Notes: a model not told the origin generated them from the letters alone. DNA of 64,000 nt from an uncultured Clostridia bacterium (GCA_947627545.1 CANQWK010000004.1:20818-84817); one strand, 5' to 3'; shown: positions 50,258 through 60,306, counted from the stretch's first letter. Numbers and translations: made by a program.

Positions 50258-50836
50258 ATGATTTATGCAGGAGATGTAAGAAAAGGCATTATTTTTGATG
50301 ATGGAAAATCAACTGACCCTAAACGCCCAAGTTTACAACAGGTTATAGACTTTCAACATGTTAAACCTGGCAAGGGTGCTGCATTTGTTAGAATAACTAA
50401 AAAGGATTTAATTACAGGCAAAGTATTGGAAGAAACATATAATCCTTCTTTAAAACTTAACGATGTAACAATTGAACGTAAAGAAATGATGTACCTTTAC
50501 AATGATGGTTCATTATATTATTTTATGGATAACAATACTTACGAACAAATTCCATTTAACTATGATAGCGTTAAAGATGCTCTTAATTTTGTTGTAGAAA
50601 ACACAAATTGTAACATTCAATTTTACAATAATGTGCCAATAAGCGTTGAACCACCTATTTTTGTAGAATTAACCGTTACAAAAACCGAACCAGGTGTAAA
50701 AGGCGACACTGTAAAAACAGGCGGCAAACCAGCAACTCTTGAAACAGGCTTTGTGCTAACTGTTCCATTATTTATAAATGAAGGGGACAAAATTAGGGTA
50801 GACACACGCACTGGCGAATATATGGAAAGATTGTAA
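50258..50836 (+). CDS. efp: elongation factor P
   Basis: [35 protein letters not shown]. Confidence 0.98.
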   Translation: MIYAGDVRKGIIFDDGKSTDPKRPSLQQVIDFQHVKPGKGAAFVRITKKDLITGKVLEETYNPSLKLNDVTIERKEMMYLYNDGSLYYFMDNNTYEQIPFNYDSVKDALNFVVENTNCNIQFYNNVPISVEPPIFVELTVTKTEPGVKGDTVKTGGKPATLETGFVLTVPLFINEGDKIRVDTRTGEYMERL

Positions 50837-50941
50837 AATATTATAATAATATTAACATTTGCCTAACAAAAAAAATTTGCTAATATGTTGTTATATATAG
50901 TTGCAAAAAAATAACTATTTAAACATAAAAAGTCGAAAAAA

Positions 50942-50970
50942 CAATACTCTTGCAGTATTGGTTTTTTTTT
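50942..50970 (+). terminator. terminator after efp
   Basis: CAATAC-TCTTGCA-GTATTG followed by T9-10. Confidence 0.85.
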
Positions 50971-51005
50971 ATCATTTTTAAAATTTTATATTAATAATTT
51001 TAACT

Positions 51006-51908
51006 ATGTTAAAAGATTATTTGCCAAGAGATATTTATAATTTAATAATAAAAAATTTCAGTTTTAACGACATAACTGAAATAAGAATGCGTGTTAACGA
51101 AAATTTAATTATCGCAATAAAGAACAAAAAATATTATTTAAAAGACGAAAATCAAAATTTTATAAAAGTAAATTCAACATTAATTGAAAATTTTATAAGA
51201 CGCATTAGCGAAAACTCAATTTATGCTTATAACGACAACATCATTAACGGCTATTTAACCCTGCCAAAAGGCATACGAGTAGGGTTGTGCGGCAACATAG
51301 TTACAGACGGAAACAAAATTGTAACAATAAAGGAATTTCAAGCGGTTAATATTCGTATTCCGCATTTAATAAAAAATTGTAGCCTTCCTGCCTTTGATTT
51401 TATAGTTGATGATGAGGTTAAAAACACGCTAATAATTTCTTCGCCTGGCAATGGGAAAACCACATTTTTAAGGGATTTTATATATCAACTTTATGCACAT
51501 AATATTTCAAAAAATGTTTTAATTGCAGATGAAAGAAACGAAATTTGTTCGGTTGTAAATGGCGAGCCAGCAGTTAATTTAGGCGGTTTTTGCGATATTT
51601 ACACAAATTGTTCTAAAAGTTTTGCCTTTAAAAACGGAATAAGAAGCATGCGGCCAGATATAATTGTAACCGATGAATTGGATTTAGAAAAAGACCTACC
51701 ATCAATTTTAGAAGCAATAAATTCTGGTGTGTCGGTAATAGCCACAATTCACGCAAAAGACTTAAATCAATTAAAAAAGAAAAGCAATTTTGACAAAATT
51801 TTAAATGAAAAATATTTTACAAGATTTGTAGTTCTTTCGGGAGATGAAGGTCCAGGAACATTAACAGGAATTTACGATGAAAAACTTAATTGTTTATATT
51901 GTAGGTGA
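51006..51908 (+). CDS. spoIIIAA: stage III sporulation protein AA (ATPase)
   Basis: SSPGNGKTTFLRDF, ADERNEI, SMRPDIIVTDEL; first gene of spoIIIA block. Confidence 0.95.
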   Translation: MLKDYLPRDIYNLIIKNFSFNDITEIRMRVNENLIIAIKNKKYYLKDENQNFIKVNSTLIENFIRRISENSIYAYNDNIINGYLTLPKGIRVGLCGNIVTDGNKIVTIKEFQAVNIRIPHLIKNCSLPAFDFIVDDEVKNTLIISSPGNGKTTFLRDFIYQLYAHNISKNVLIADERNEICSVVNGEPAVNLGGFCDIYTNCSKSFAFKNGIRSMRPDIIVTDELDLEKDLPSILEAINSGVSVIATIHAKDLNQLKKKSNFDKILNEKYFTRFVVLSGDEGPGTLTGIYDEKLNCLYCR

Positions 51909-52384
51909 ATATGAAATGGTTTTTAATTATAGTTTTAATTTGTGTAATAATGTTAATTGCATATTCCGTTAGCGAGCAGTATAAAGATAAATTTGATTTT
52001 TACAATAATTTAAAACTTTTTTTGCAACAATTTAAAATAAATGTTTCTTTTAGACAAGCCAAAATTAACGAATTTTTAAAAGAAATTAAACCTAAAAAGC
52101 AATTTAAAATTTTTGTTGATGAATATCAAATATATTTAAAATCTGGCAACTTGAACTTAACAAATTTAAAACTTTTAGATGAAGAAGAAAAGGAAGAACT
52201 TTCGTCATTGGTGTTTAACATTGGCAAGTTTGACGCAAAAACAGAAATTAACCAATTAGAAAATTTTTTAGCGTCATTAGAATTAAAGTTAACAAAAGCC
52301 AGCGAAGATAAAAACAAAATTTGTCCAATGATTTTAAAACTTTCACTTTTGTTTGCCATAGGCTTGTCAATATTGTTAATTTAA
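51905..52384 (+). CDS. spoIIIAB: stage III sporulation protein AB
   Basis: N- and C-terminal TM segments; position. Confidence 0.88.
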   Translation: MNMKWFLIIVLICVIMLIAYSVSEQYKDKFDFYNNLKLFLQQFKINVSFRQAKINEFLKEIKPKKQFKIFVDEYQIYLKSGNLNLTNLKLLDEEEKEELSSLVFNIGKFDAKTEINQLENFLASLELKLTKASEDKNKICPMILKLSLLFAIGLSILLI

Positions 52385-52439
52385 TTTTTTAACATATTTT
52401 CTAAAATTCAAATTAAAAAATTTAAAAATAGGAGGGAAA

Positions 52440-52628
52440 ATGGAAATTATTTTTAAACTTGCAGGAATAGGGCTTATTACATCAATTGTGAACCAAATTT
52501 TAAAGCACTGTGGCAAGGAAGAAATTGCTTCTATAACCACACTTGCAGCATTAATAATTAGCTTATTAATGGTGCTAGATTTGGTTAAAAATTTGTTTAC
52601 AACCGTACAATCTCTTTTTGTTTTTTAG
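52440..52628 (+). CDS. spoIIIAC: stage III sporulation protein AC
   Basis: 62 aa, two TM helices; FKLAGIGLITSIVNQILKHCGKEEIA. Confidence 0.93.
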   Translation: MEIIFKLAGIGLITSIVNQILKHCGKEEIASITTLAALIISLLMVLDLVKNLFTTVQSLFVF

Positions 52629-53021
52629 GTGATTATGACAGAACTTTTAAAAATTTTGGCTATTGCCTTAATAACGGTAATTGCACACTTAATTGTAAGG
52701 CAAACTAAGCCAGAAATAGCAATGATAATTTCAATTGCTGGCAGTGTAATTATAATAACTTTGGCAGTTAATTCGTTTAGTTCTGTCATAAATTCTTTTT
52801 ATCACATTTTTAATGTTACAGGTGTAAACACTTCGCTTTTAACTCCGCTTATAAAAATAATTGCCATAGGTTACATAGCGGAATTTGGTGCAAACATTTG
52901 CTTAGACGCAGGGGTAGCCAGCATTGCAGATAAAGTGCTATTTGCAGGGAAATTAATAATTTTATTATTATCTCTTCCAATTGTTACAACTGTTGTTGAT
53001 ATGGTTGTGGGTTTATTATGA
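52629..53021 (+). CDS. spoIIIAD: stage III sporulation protein AD
   Basis: ALITVIAHLIVRQTKPEIAMIISIAG; position. Confidence 0.93.
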   Translation: MIMTELLKILAIALITVIAHLIVRQTKPEIAMIISIAGSVIIITLAVNSFSSVINSFYHIFNVTGVNTSLLTPLIKIIAIGYIAEFGANICLDAGVASIADKVLFAGKLIILLLSLPIVTTVVDMVVGLL

Positions 53022-54256
53022 AATATTTAATTAATCAAAAAAAGCAGAAAAAGCAGAACAAATCTAGCAAAATAACTATTATTGCAATGGTTATTTTAAT
53101 TTTTATTTTAAGCACAATTTCGCCATTGCAAGCATTTTGTGCTAGCGAAACTCCAACAAATTTAAGCGAAGATTTAAATAAATCGGTTATAGAAGAATTA
53201 AAGGAAATTGATTTTTCTGGCTTTAATGAAACAATTGCAGAATTTAAACAAAACGATACAAATTTTTTTTCAATAGATAATGTAAAAAGCAAGGTATATT
53301 CAATAATTTCAGGTGAAAATGCTATTAACTATACTTCATTTTTTGCAAGTATTTTTTCAATTATAATAGATATAATTTTAAAATATTTGCCAATGCTGTC
53401 GCTAATAATTGGCATAGGCGTTATTAGTAATTTGTTAGGCGGAATAAAAAGTAAGTTTAATGAAAAATCAACGTCTAACTTAATCCATTTAGTGTGTTTC
53501 TTGGCAGTTGTGGTTTTAACAATAACTATGATAACAAATCTTTCATCTCAGGCAGGCAAAGCAATATCAAACATGGTGGGGCAGATGAACATTTTGTTTC
53601 CTATTTTGCTAACATTAATGGTTGGCATTGGAGCAACCGCATCCGTAGGAGTTTATCAGCCAATTGTGGCAATTATTTCCACTTATATTGCCGATTTCTT
53701 TAATTTCTTTATTTTGCCTTTGTTTTTAGCTAGTTTTGTTTTTAACATAATAAATAACCTTTCCGATAGCATAAAATTAGATAAATTTAACTCGTTTATA
53801 TCAAGCCTTTTTAAATGGTGTGTTGGGCTTGTGTTCACTTTGTTTTTTGCAATAATGACAATTCAAGGTATATCTGCTGGCAGTTTTGATAGCCTTAGCA
53901 TTCGCACAACAAAATATACAATAAAAAGTTATATTCCAATAATGGGCGGTTATTTAAGCGAAGGTATGGACCTTATTTTAGCAAGTTCTATTTTAATTAA
54001 AAATGCAGTGGGCTTAGTTGGAATTTTAATTATAGTTAGCAGCATAATTTCGCCATTATTTGAAATTGTTGTGTTTAGCCTTTTATTAAAATTGGTATCT
54101 GCAATTTTGCAACCATTAGGAAACAATAAAACATCTAATTTCTTAATGTCAACTTCTAAATCAATTGTTATGTTATCAACTTGCATAATTGCGGTTGGAT
54201 TTATGTATTTAATTTCAATAGGTTTGGTTATGACAACCTCTAATATGGTGATGTAA
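53018..54256 (+). CDS. spoIIIAE: stage III sporulation protein AE
   Basis: Multi-TM protein with GIGATASVGVYQPIVA; position. Confidence 0.93.
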   Translation: MKYLINQKKQKKQNKSSKITIIAMVILIFILSTISPLQAFCASETPTNLSEDLNKSVIEELKEIDFSGFNETIAEFKQNDTNFFSIDNVKSKVYSIISGENAINYTSFFASIFSIIIDIILKYLPMLSLIIGIGVISNLLGGIKSKFNEKSTSNLIHLVCFLAVVVLTITMITNLSSQAGKAISNMVGQMNILFPILLTLMVGIGATASVGVYQPIVAIISTYIADFFNFFILPLFLASFVFNIINNLSDSIKLDKFNSFISSLFKWCVGLVFTLFFAIMTIQGISAGSFDSLSIRTTKYTIKSYIPIMGGYLSEGMDLILASSILIKNAVGLVGILIIVSSIISPLFEIVVFSLLLKLVSAILQPLGNNKTSNFLMSTSKSIVMLSTCIIAVGFMYLISIGLVMTTSNMVM

Positions 54257-54729
54257 TGGCAAGATATATTTTAAGCATTTTAGGCATAGTTGTTGCCGGC
54301 ATTTTTATAGATATAATTGTGCCTAATGGCAACATTAATAAATACATTAAAAGTATCTATTCTATTTTTGTTGTTGCCGTTTTAATAACGCCAATTGTAA
54401 AATTTATTTCTAAAAAAGACATTTACACTTTGCAATATGAAGATTATCAAATAAACGAAAAATTAATGAATTACATAAACAATCAAACAGTGAAAGGCAT
54501 GCAAGATAGAATTGTAAATAAACTTGAACAAGAAGGATTTTCAGGTATCGACATAAAAATTAATTTTTCGCTAAATAACAACGAAATAACTTTAAATTCT
54601 TGCGAAGTAAATTTAAAAAATTTATCAATATCTGCGGACAAGCAGAATATAAATAAATATGAATTCATTAGTGGTGTTATTAAGGAGAACACAAATTTGG
54701 CAGATGAGGTGATACTGTTCTATGAATGA
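54256..54729 (+). CDS. spoIIIAF: stage III sporulation protein AF
   Basis: N-terminal TM pair; position. Confidence 0.85.
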   Translation: MARYILSILGIVVAGIFIDIIVPNGNINKYIKSIYSIFVVAVLITPIVKFISKKDIYTLQYEDYQINEKLMNYINNQTVKGMQDRIVNKLEQEGFSGIDIKINFSLNNNEITLNSCEVNLKNLSISADKQNINKYEFISGVIKENTNLADEVILFYE

Positions 54730-55171
54730 AAAAAAAACAGGCTTTAAATGGCTGGAAAAACTAAAAAAGGTTAAGCATATCGAAATTTATGTTGCAATAA
54801 TTTTTGTGGTTATAATATTGCTAATTTATATGTCAAATTTTAGTTCAAAATCTAGCAATAAAACCACGAACAAAACCATTTCTAGCGACCAATCAATTGC
54901 CGCATACATTGAGAATATGGAAAATAGCCTAGAAGAAATTTTAACAAACATAGGAGGTGTTTCAAATGTGAAAGTTATGATAACCTTAGATATGGCTAAG
55001 GCAGATGTAAGCGATTCTCAAATAACTTTAAACTCATTTCCGCCAATTAAAGGAATTATTGTTACAGCAAAAGGAGTTTCTAGCTTAGCAAACAAGCAAA
55101 AAGTTTTGCAAGCAATAGAAGCAGTATTAGACATCACAAATGGAAACATCGAAATTTTGTCAAGTGATTAG
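54722..55171 (+). CDS. spoIIIAG: stage III sporulation protein AG
   Basis: Single TM then IGGVSNVKVMITLD, GIIVTAKG; position. Confidence 0.88.
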   Translation: MNEKKTGFKWLEKLKKVKHIEIYVAIIFVVIILLIYMSNFSSKSSNKTTNKTISSDQSIAAYIENMENSLEEILTNIGGVSNVKVMITLDMAKADVSDSQITLNSFPPIKGIIVTAKGVSSLANKQKVLQAIEAVLDITNGNIEILSSD

Positions 55172-55179
55172 GAGGTTAT

Positions 55180-55668
55180 ATGAAAAACTTGTCTAAAAGA
55201 AAAAAAATAATTATTTTATCAGTCATGATAGCATTGTTGTTAGTTACAGGTTATGTTAATGTTGCATTAAACAGCTCACTTTCTGCAAATGCTAATTCTG
55301 TACAAACATCGGCCACATCTGCAAATTTTTACACTACATATAGGGCAGAACGTCAAAACACACGCACACAAGAAATTCAGTTTTACGATTCAATTTTAGC
55401 AAGTGCATCGGCAAGCAGCGAATCAAAGGTTGAGGCAGAGGCAAACAAATTGGCTTTAATTGCTCAAATTGAAAAAGAACTTGTAACCGAAGGCATGATT
55501 AAAGGCAAAGGTTTTGAAGACGCAATAATAACAACATCAAGCGCAAATGTTAATGTTTTTGTAAAGTCGGCAGAGTTAAACGAATTAGAAGTTGCTCAAA
55601 TTGCATCAATAGTTATGTCACAATTAAATGTTGAATTAGATAAAATTATTATAATACCGTCAGAATAA
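55180..55668 (+). CDS. spoIIIAH: stage III sporulation protein AH
   Basis: N-terminal TM, YRAERQNTRTQEIQFYDSILA, position. Confidence 0.93.
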   Translation: MKNLSKRKKIIILSVMIALLLVTGYVNVALNSSLSANANSVQTSATSANFYTTYRAERQNTRTQEIQFYDSILASASASSESKVEAEANKLALIAQIEKELVTEGMIKGKGFEDAIITTSSANVNVFVKSAELNELEVAQIASIVMSQLNVELDKIIIIPSE

Positions 55669-55712
55669 TTGCTAAATAAAAATATTTGTGTTATAATATA
55701 GGCGAGGTTTAT

Positions 55713-56069
55713 ATGGCACAATTTAAACATAATGGAGAAAATAACACATATATTAATAAAACAATGGTGGTTTCTATTGTTAGTTTAGCTACAAAAGAAA
55801 TAGACGGAGTACTAGACGTTTATCAGCCCAAAAGGTTAACATTTAAACGCTTATTCAATAGAAATGTTGGCAAAGGCGTAAAAGTAAAATATACCGATTT
55901 AGGCGTTGTTATAGACATTTATGTTGAGGTTTCTGTTAATGCCGAAGTTAGCGACTTAGTTTATAGAATTCAACAAAATGTAAAAAACAGCATAGCATCG
56001 GTTTTGCCAATAAAAATAAAAGCCATTAATGTTCATATAATGGACGCTGCTATTAAAGATTCTCTCTAA
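55713..56069 (+). CDS. Asp23/Gls24 family protein (start revised to 55713)
   Basis: INKTMVVSIVSLATKEIDGVLDVYQPKR, VVIDIYVEVSVNAEVSDLVYRIQQNVK. Confidence 0.92.
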   Translation: MAQFKHNGENNTYINKTMVVSIVSLATKEIDGVLDVYQPKRLTFKRLFNRNVGKGVKVKYTDLGVVIDIYVEVSVNAEVSDLVYRIQQNVKNSIASVLPIKIKAINVHIMDAAIKDSL

Positions 56070-56084
56070 AATAGAGAGAGTTTT
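56061..56084 (+). terminator. terminator overlapping stop codon of Asp23 gene
   Basis: TCTCTCTA-AAA-TAGAGAGA-G-TTTTT. Confidence 0.8.
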
Positions 56085-56111
56085 TGCATTTAAACTAGCA
56101 TAGGAGATATT

Positions 56112-56489
56112 ATGAAACGAACAGAATCGAGAGAACTAGCTTTTAAAACTATATATTCAAAGTTTTTTAATTCCGCAGCTACAACAGAAGATATTTTTGA
56201 AAATGCCGATGCTCAAAATTTAGAATTTGTAAAAAAAATTTTAAATAATTTTGCCGCTCATTATACTGAAATTAACGAATGTATAACAAGTCATTTAAAA
56301 AATTACACGTTAGACAGGCTTAACAAAATAGATTTAGCAATAATTGTTGTTGCTGTAATTGAGCTAAATTATATAAAGGAAAATCCAAAAGAAGTTGTTA
56401 TAAATGAAGCCGTTGAATTAGCGAAAAAATATTCAACTGAAAAAAGCCACAAATTTATAAATGGACTTTTAGCCGACATTATCAAATAA
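56112..56489 (+). CDS. nusB: transcription antitermination factor NusB
   Basis: SRELAFKTIYSKFF, NEAVELAKKYSTEKSHKFINGLL. Confidence 0.95.
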   Translation: MKRTESRELAFKTIYSKFFNSAATTEDIFENADAQNLEFVKKILNNFAAHYTEINECITSHLKNYTLDRLNKIDLAIIVVAVIELNYIKENPKEVVINEAVELAKKYSTEKSHKFINGLLADIIK

Positions 56490-57667
56490 TGAAAGTTTAT
56501 ACTGTTTCAACCATAAATAGAATAATTCAAAACATTATAGACAATGAGGTTATGTTTGAAGATATTATAGTAACCGGAGAATTGTCTAGTTTTTCAGTAA
56601 CTCGCAACATAGCATATTTCACCTTAAAAGAAAATGATTGTTTGCTATCATGCGTTCAATTTAAATCGAAACAGAACTTTAATGTTGGCGATATGGTTGA
56701 AGTTAGAGGAAACATTAAATATTATTCAAAAGGTGGCAAACTAAGCCTTAATGCCTTATCTATAAAACTTTGCGGACAAGGAGAACTATATCAGCAATTT
56801 TTACAACTTAAATCAAAATTGCAACTAGAAGGCCTTTTTGATGAAAGCCACAAAATTCCAATTCCTCGTTTTATTAATTCAATAGGCGTTGTAACAAGCG
56901 AAACTGGTGCGGTACTACAAGATATAAAAAATGTAACAAGCAGACGAAATCCTAACTTAGAAATATATGTTTATGATGCACAAGTGCAGGGAAGAACAGC
57001 CGTTCAAGATATAATTCAAGGAATAACATACTTTGATAATTTAACCGATGTTGACGTAATTATAGTTGCAAGAGGTGGCGGCAGTTTAGAAGATTTGTCT
57101 GCATTTAATGATGAAGAATTAGCGCGTATAGCTTATATTTGCAACAAACCGATTATAAGTGCAGTAGGGCATGAAACCGATTTTAGCATATTAGATTTTG
57201 TTGCAGATTTGCGAGCGCCAACACCAAGTGCAGCCGCCGAACTTGTTACCTTTGATTGTTTAGAATTAAAACGTTACATTAAAGAACTTCAAAGCAACAT
57301 AACAACAAACTTAAACAATTTTGTTACCGACTTATCTAACAATGTTAATATGTCAATTTTATCAATAGAAAAGGACTTAACTAACATTATAAATGATGAA
57401 AGTTTATATATAACAAATTTAATAAATTCTATTGAACAAAACACTCAAACAAAATTAGACGATACAAAATACAGTGTAAATATTGCATTGAATACACTAG
57501 AAAAGCTAAATCCTATAAAATTATTAAAAAGCGGATATTCTTACGCAACAATAAACAATGAACCTATTAATTACAAAAATGTATCAGTTGGAGATAGCAT
57601 AAAAATAATTTCAAAAGATGTATCATTAACAGCAGAAATTAAAAGTAAGGAGAAATTTAAATGTTAG
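56489..57667 (+). CDS. xseA: exodeoxyribonuclease VII large subunit
   Basis: VTGELSSF, VVTSETGAVLQDI, VARGGGSLEDLSAFNDEELARIAY. Confidence 0.97.
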   Translation: MKVYTVSTINRIIQNIIDNEVMFEDIIVTGELSSFSVTRNIAYFTLKENDCLLSCVQFKSKQNFNVGDMVEVRGNIKYYSKGGKLSLNALSIKLCGQGELYQQFLQLKSKLQLEGLFDESHKIPIPRFINSIGVVTSETGAVLQDIKNVTSRRNPNLEIYVYDAQVQGRTAVQDIIQGITYFDNLTDVDVIIVARGGGSLEDLSAFNDEELARIAYICNKPIISAVGHETDFSILDFVADLRAPTPSAAAELVTFDCLELKRYIKELQSNITTNLNNFVTDLSNNVNMSILSIEKDLTNIINDESLYITNLINSIEQNTQTKLDDTKYSVNIALNTLEKLNPIKLLKSGYSYATINNEPINYKNVSVGDSIKIISKDVSLTAEIKSKEKFKC

Positions 57668-57864
57668 AACAGGACATTAAAAGATTAGAAGAAATTGCAA
57701 AAATTATAGAGCAAGGCACAAGTTTAGACGAAAGTTTAAAACTTTATGAAGAGGGCTGTAAACTTGCAAAAAAATGTTTAAATGAATTAGAAAAAGCAAA
57801 AGGCAAAATTGTAATGGTAAAAAAAGAATTTAACAAAAAATCAACGGAGGATAAAGATGAATAA
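57661..57864 (+). CDS. xseB: exodeoxyribonuclease VII small subunit
   Basis: IKRLEEIAKIIEQGTSLDESLKLYEEGCKL; overlaps xseA. Confidence 0.95.
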   Translation: MLEQDIKRLEEIAKIIEQGTSLDESLKLYEEGCKLAKKCLNELEKAKGKIVMVKKEFNKKSTEDKDE

Positions 57865-59281
57865 AGATTTTGTTAGTGAAATTACCGATATTAATAAAGA
57901 TTTTCCGCAGTGGTACACCGATGTTGTGCTTAAAACTGAAATGGTAGATTACGGCCCAGTTAAAGGTACAATGGTAATTCGCCCTTATGGATACGCAATA
58001 TGGGAGAACATTCAGCATTATTTAGACGCCGAATTTAAAAAACAAGGCGTTCAAAATGCTTATTTTCCTATGTTTATTCCAGAAAGTTTTTTAAAGCGAG
58101 AGGCAGAACATGTTGAAGGTTTTGCTCCCGAAGTTGCCGTTGTAACTTTCGCAGGCGGACAAGAATTAGCCGAAAAATTAATAGTACGACCAACAAGTGA
58201 GACAATAATAGGCGAAATGTTTTCAAAATGGATAAAATCTTATAGAGATTTGCCATACAAAATAAATCAATGGTGTAATGTTGTTAGGTGGGAAAAAACC
58301 ACCCGTCCTTTTTTACGTACAAGCGAATTTTTATGGCAAGAAGGGCATACTGTTCAAGCGTCAATTGAAGATGCAAATAAAGATGCACTAACAATGTTAG
58401 ACGTTTATTCAAATTGTTTAAAAAACTTGCTAGCAATACCAACACTAACCGGCAAAAAAACCGAAAACGAAAAATTTGCTGGTGCTGTTGCAACCTATTC
58501 AATGGAAGCAATTATGAAGGACGGAAAATGTTTGCAGGCAGGCACAACTCACAATTTAGGTCAAAATTTTGCCAAAGCAAGTAACATAAAATTCTTAAAT
58601 CAAAATGAAAAACTAGAATATGCTTATACTTCAAGTTGGGGCGTTTCAACACGTTTAATTGGTGCGTTGGTTATGGTTCATGGAGATGAACGCGGCTTAC
58701 GTTTGCCTCCAAAGGTTGCTCCAATCCAAGTAGTTTTAATTCCAATTGCAAGCAAAAAAGAGGGCGTACTAGAAAAATGCAACGAAGTTAAAACTTTATT
58801 AGAAAATCATGGTATTAGGGTAAAATTAGACGATTCAAACAACACTCCTGGCTGGAAATTTAATGAATATGAAATGCGTGGTGTTCCTCTTCGCTTAGAA
58901 ATTGGTCCAAGAGATATAGAAAATGGGCTAGCAACCGCCGTTAGAAGAGATACTCATGAAAAATTGCAATTAAACTTAAACAATTTGCCAAATGAAGTTG
59001 AAAAAACGCTTAATTTAATACAAAATAACATGTATAAACAAGCAGAAATTAACCTTAAAAATTCAATTGTTGAAACAGATAATTTTGATGAAATGGTGAA
59101 TGAAATTAACTCTGGCAAAGTTGCTTTAACATATCATTGCGGCAACAGCAACTGTGAAACCGAAATAAAAAACAAAACCACAATAAAAACTCGTGTTATT
59201 ATTGCAGATGACAATAAACACACTTGCATCTATTGTGGTAAACCAAGTAAATATAAACTATATTTTGGTAAACAATATTAA
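57857..59281 (+). CDS. proS: prolyl-tRNA synthetase (short archaeal/eukaryal-like type)
   Basis: DFPQWYTDVVLKTEMVDYGPVKGTMVIRPYGYAIWENIQ, FLRTSEFLWQEGHT. Confidence 0.96.
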   Translation: MNKDFVSEITDINKDFPQWYTDVVLKTEMVDYGPVKGTMVIRPYGYAIWENIQHYLDAEFKKQGVQNAYFPMFIPESFLKREAEHVEGFAPEVAVVTFAGGQELAEKLIVRPTSETIIGEMFSKWIKSYRDLPYKINQWCNVVRWEKTTRPFLRTSEFLWQEGHTVQASIEDANKDALTMLDVYSNCLKNLLAIPTLTGKKTENEKFAGAVATYSMEAIMKDGKCLQAGTTHNLGQNFAKASNIKFLNQNEKLEYAYTSSWGVSTRLIGALVMVHGDERGLRLPPKVAPIQVVLIPIASKKEGVLEKCNEVKTLLENHGIRVKLDDSNNTPGWKFNEYEMRGVPLRLEIGPRDIENGLATAVRRDTHEKLQLNLNNLPNEVEKTLNLIQNNMYKQAEINLKNSIVETDNFDEMVNEINSGKVALTYHCGNSNCETEIKNKTTIKTRVIIADDNKHTCIYCGKPSKYKLYFGKQY

Positions 59282-59387
59282 AAATTCAACAAATTTAGGC
59301 AAATTTGTAATAATTTTTTAAATATCTATTTACAAATAATTAAAAATTTGTTAATCTTAATATGTATTTTTTCATATTTTAATATAA

Positions 59388-60062
59388 ATGAATTGGATAA
59401 AACGATACCGCAGCATTCCTGAAAGGAAAAAAATAATATGGTACGGCAAGTTGGCGTTTATAAAAAACTTGTTTTATTTTTCATTTAAAATAACGGTAGG
59501 AATTTATTATAAATCTTGGTTTTTGGTTGCCATAGCAATTTATTCGCTTTTTATAGGATATGTAAAAAACAACTGTTCACGTGGGTTAGATTATAACAAA
59601 GAAAATGTGCGAGAAATTAACACATATATTCGTGGTGGTGTAGTGTTAGCCCTTTCAAGTATATTTTATATAATATATTCAATTATTCAAATGTTTTATC
59701 CGTCTAGTGCAAATTATAATATGATAATTGCAATAGCAATTGCCGCCTTTGCAACATATAGCATTGCAATGTCTATTTATGGAGTTGTTAAAACAAAAGG
59801 CAAAACAATGCTAATTAAAGAATATAAATTAACCAATTTTGCAACTGCCTTTAACAATATTGTGCTTGCACAAATTGCTATTTTCTCGTTCACAACAACA
59901 GATAATATGGCTATTTATAACGGAGCAATAGGCATTGCAGTTGGTTTAATTGTTACAATAATTGGCGTTTATTTAATTGCAGACGGCATAATAAAAAAGC
60001 GTAAATATTATCAACTTTTAAAACAATATCCCGACTTCTTTAAATATATTCCAGATAAATAA
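59388..60062 (+). CDS. hypothetical multi-spanning membrane protein
   Basis: 224 aa with several hydrophobic segments. Confidence 0.65.
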   Translation: MNWIKRYRSIPERKKIIWYGKLAFIKNLFYFSFKITVGIYYKSWFLVAIAIYSLFIGYVKNNCSRGLDYNKENVREINTYIRGGVVLALSSIFYIIYSIIQMFYPSSANYNMIIAIAIAAFATYSIAMSIYGVVKTKGKTMLIKEYKLTNFATAFNNIVLAQIAIFSFTTTDNMAIYNGAIGIAVGLIVTIIGVYLIADGIIKKRKYYQLLKQYPDFFKYIPDK

Positions 60063-60124
60063 GATATTAAAAAATTCTTAATCGTATATTTGACTAATTT
60101 AATTTTTAATTATAACTTTTAAAT

Positions 60125-60158
60125 AAAAAGGCTTAAACAAATTGTTTAAACCTTTAAA
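60125..60158 (-). terminator. terminator for minus-strand tRNA-Glu
   Basis: Minus strand AGGTTTAAACA-ATT-TGTTTAAGCCT then TTTTT. Confidence 0.75.
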
Positions 60159-60167
60159 ATTTTTAAT

Positions 60168-60242
60168 TGGTAGCCCTATGGGGAATCGAACCCCAGTCCC
60201 AACCGTGAGAGGGTCGTGTCCTAACCGCTAGACTATAGAGCC
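60168..60242 (-). tRNA. tRNA-Glu (anticodon CTC), CCA encoded
   Basis: Minus strand GGCTCTA...CGACC-CTCTCAC-GGTTG...TGGGG-TTCGATT-CCCCA-TAGGGCT-ACCA cloverleaf. Confidence 0.93.
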
Positions 60243-60306
60243 ATAATGTTATATTATCATAATTCTTTGTTAAATTCAATAGTTTTTACTTAATTTCTTT
60301 GAAAAA

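Noticed and set aside
50971-51008. Leaderless sigma-E-type start for spoIIIAA
   Set aside because: No SD is visible, but no clear sigma-E or sigma-A promoter at leaderless spacing could be identified, so it was not counted with the leaderless set.
59340-59390. Tenth leaderless candidate (membrane protein at 59388)
   Set aside because: No SD, but -35/-10 spacing is poor; too weak to include.
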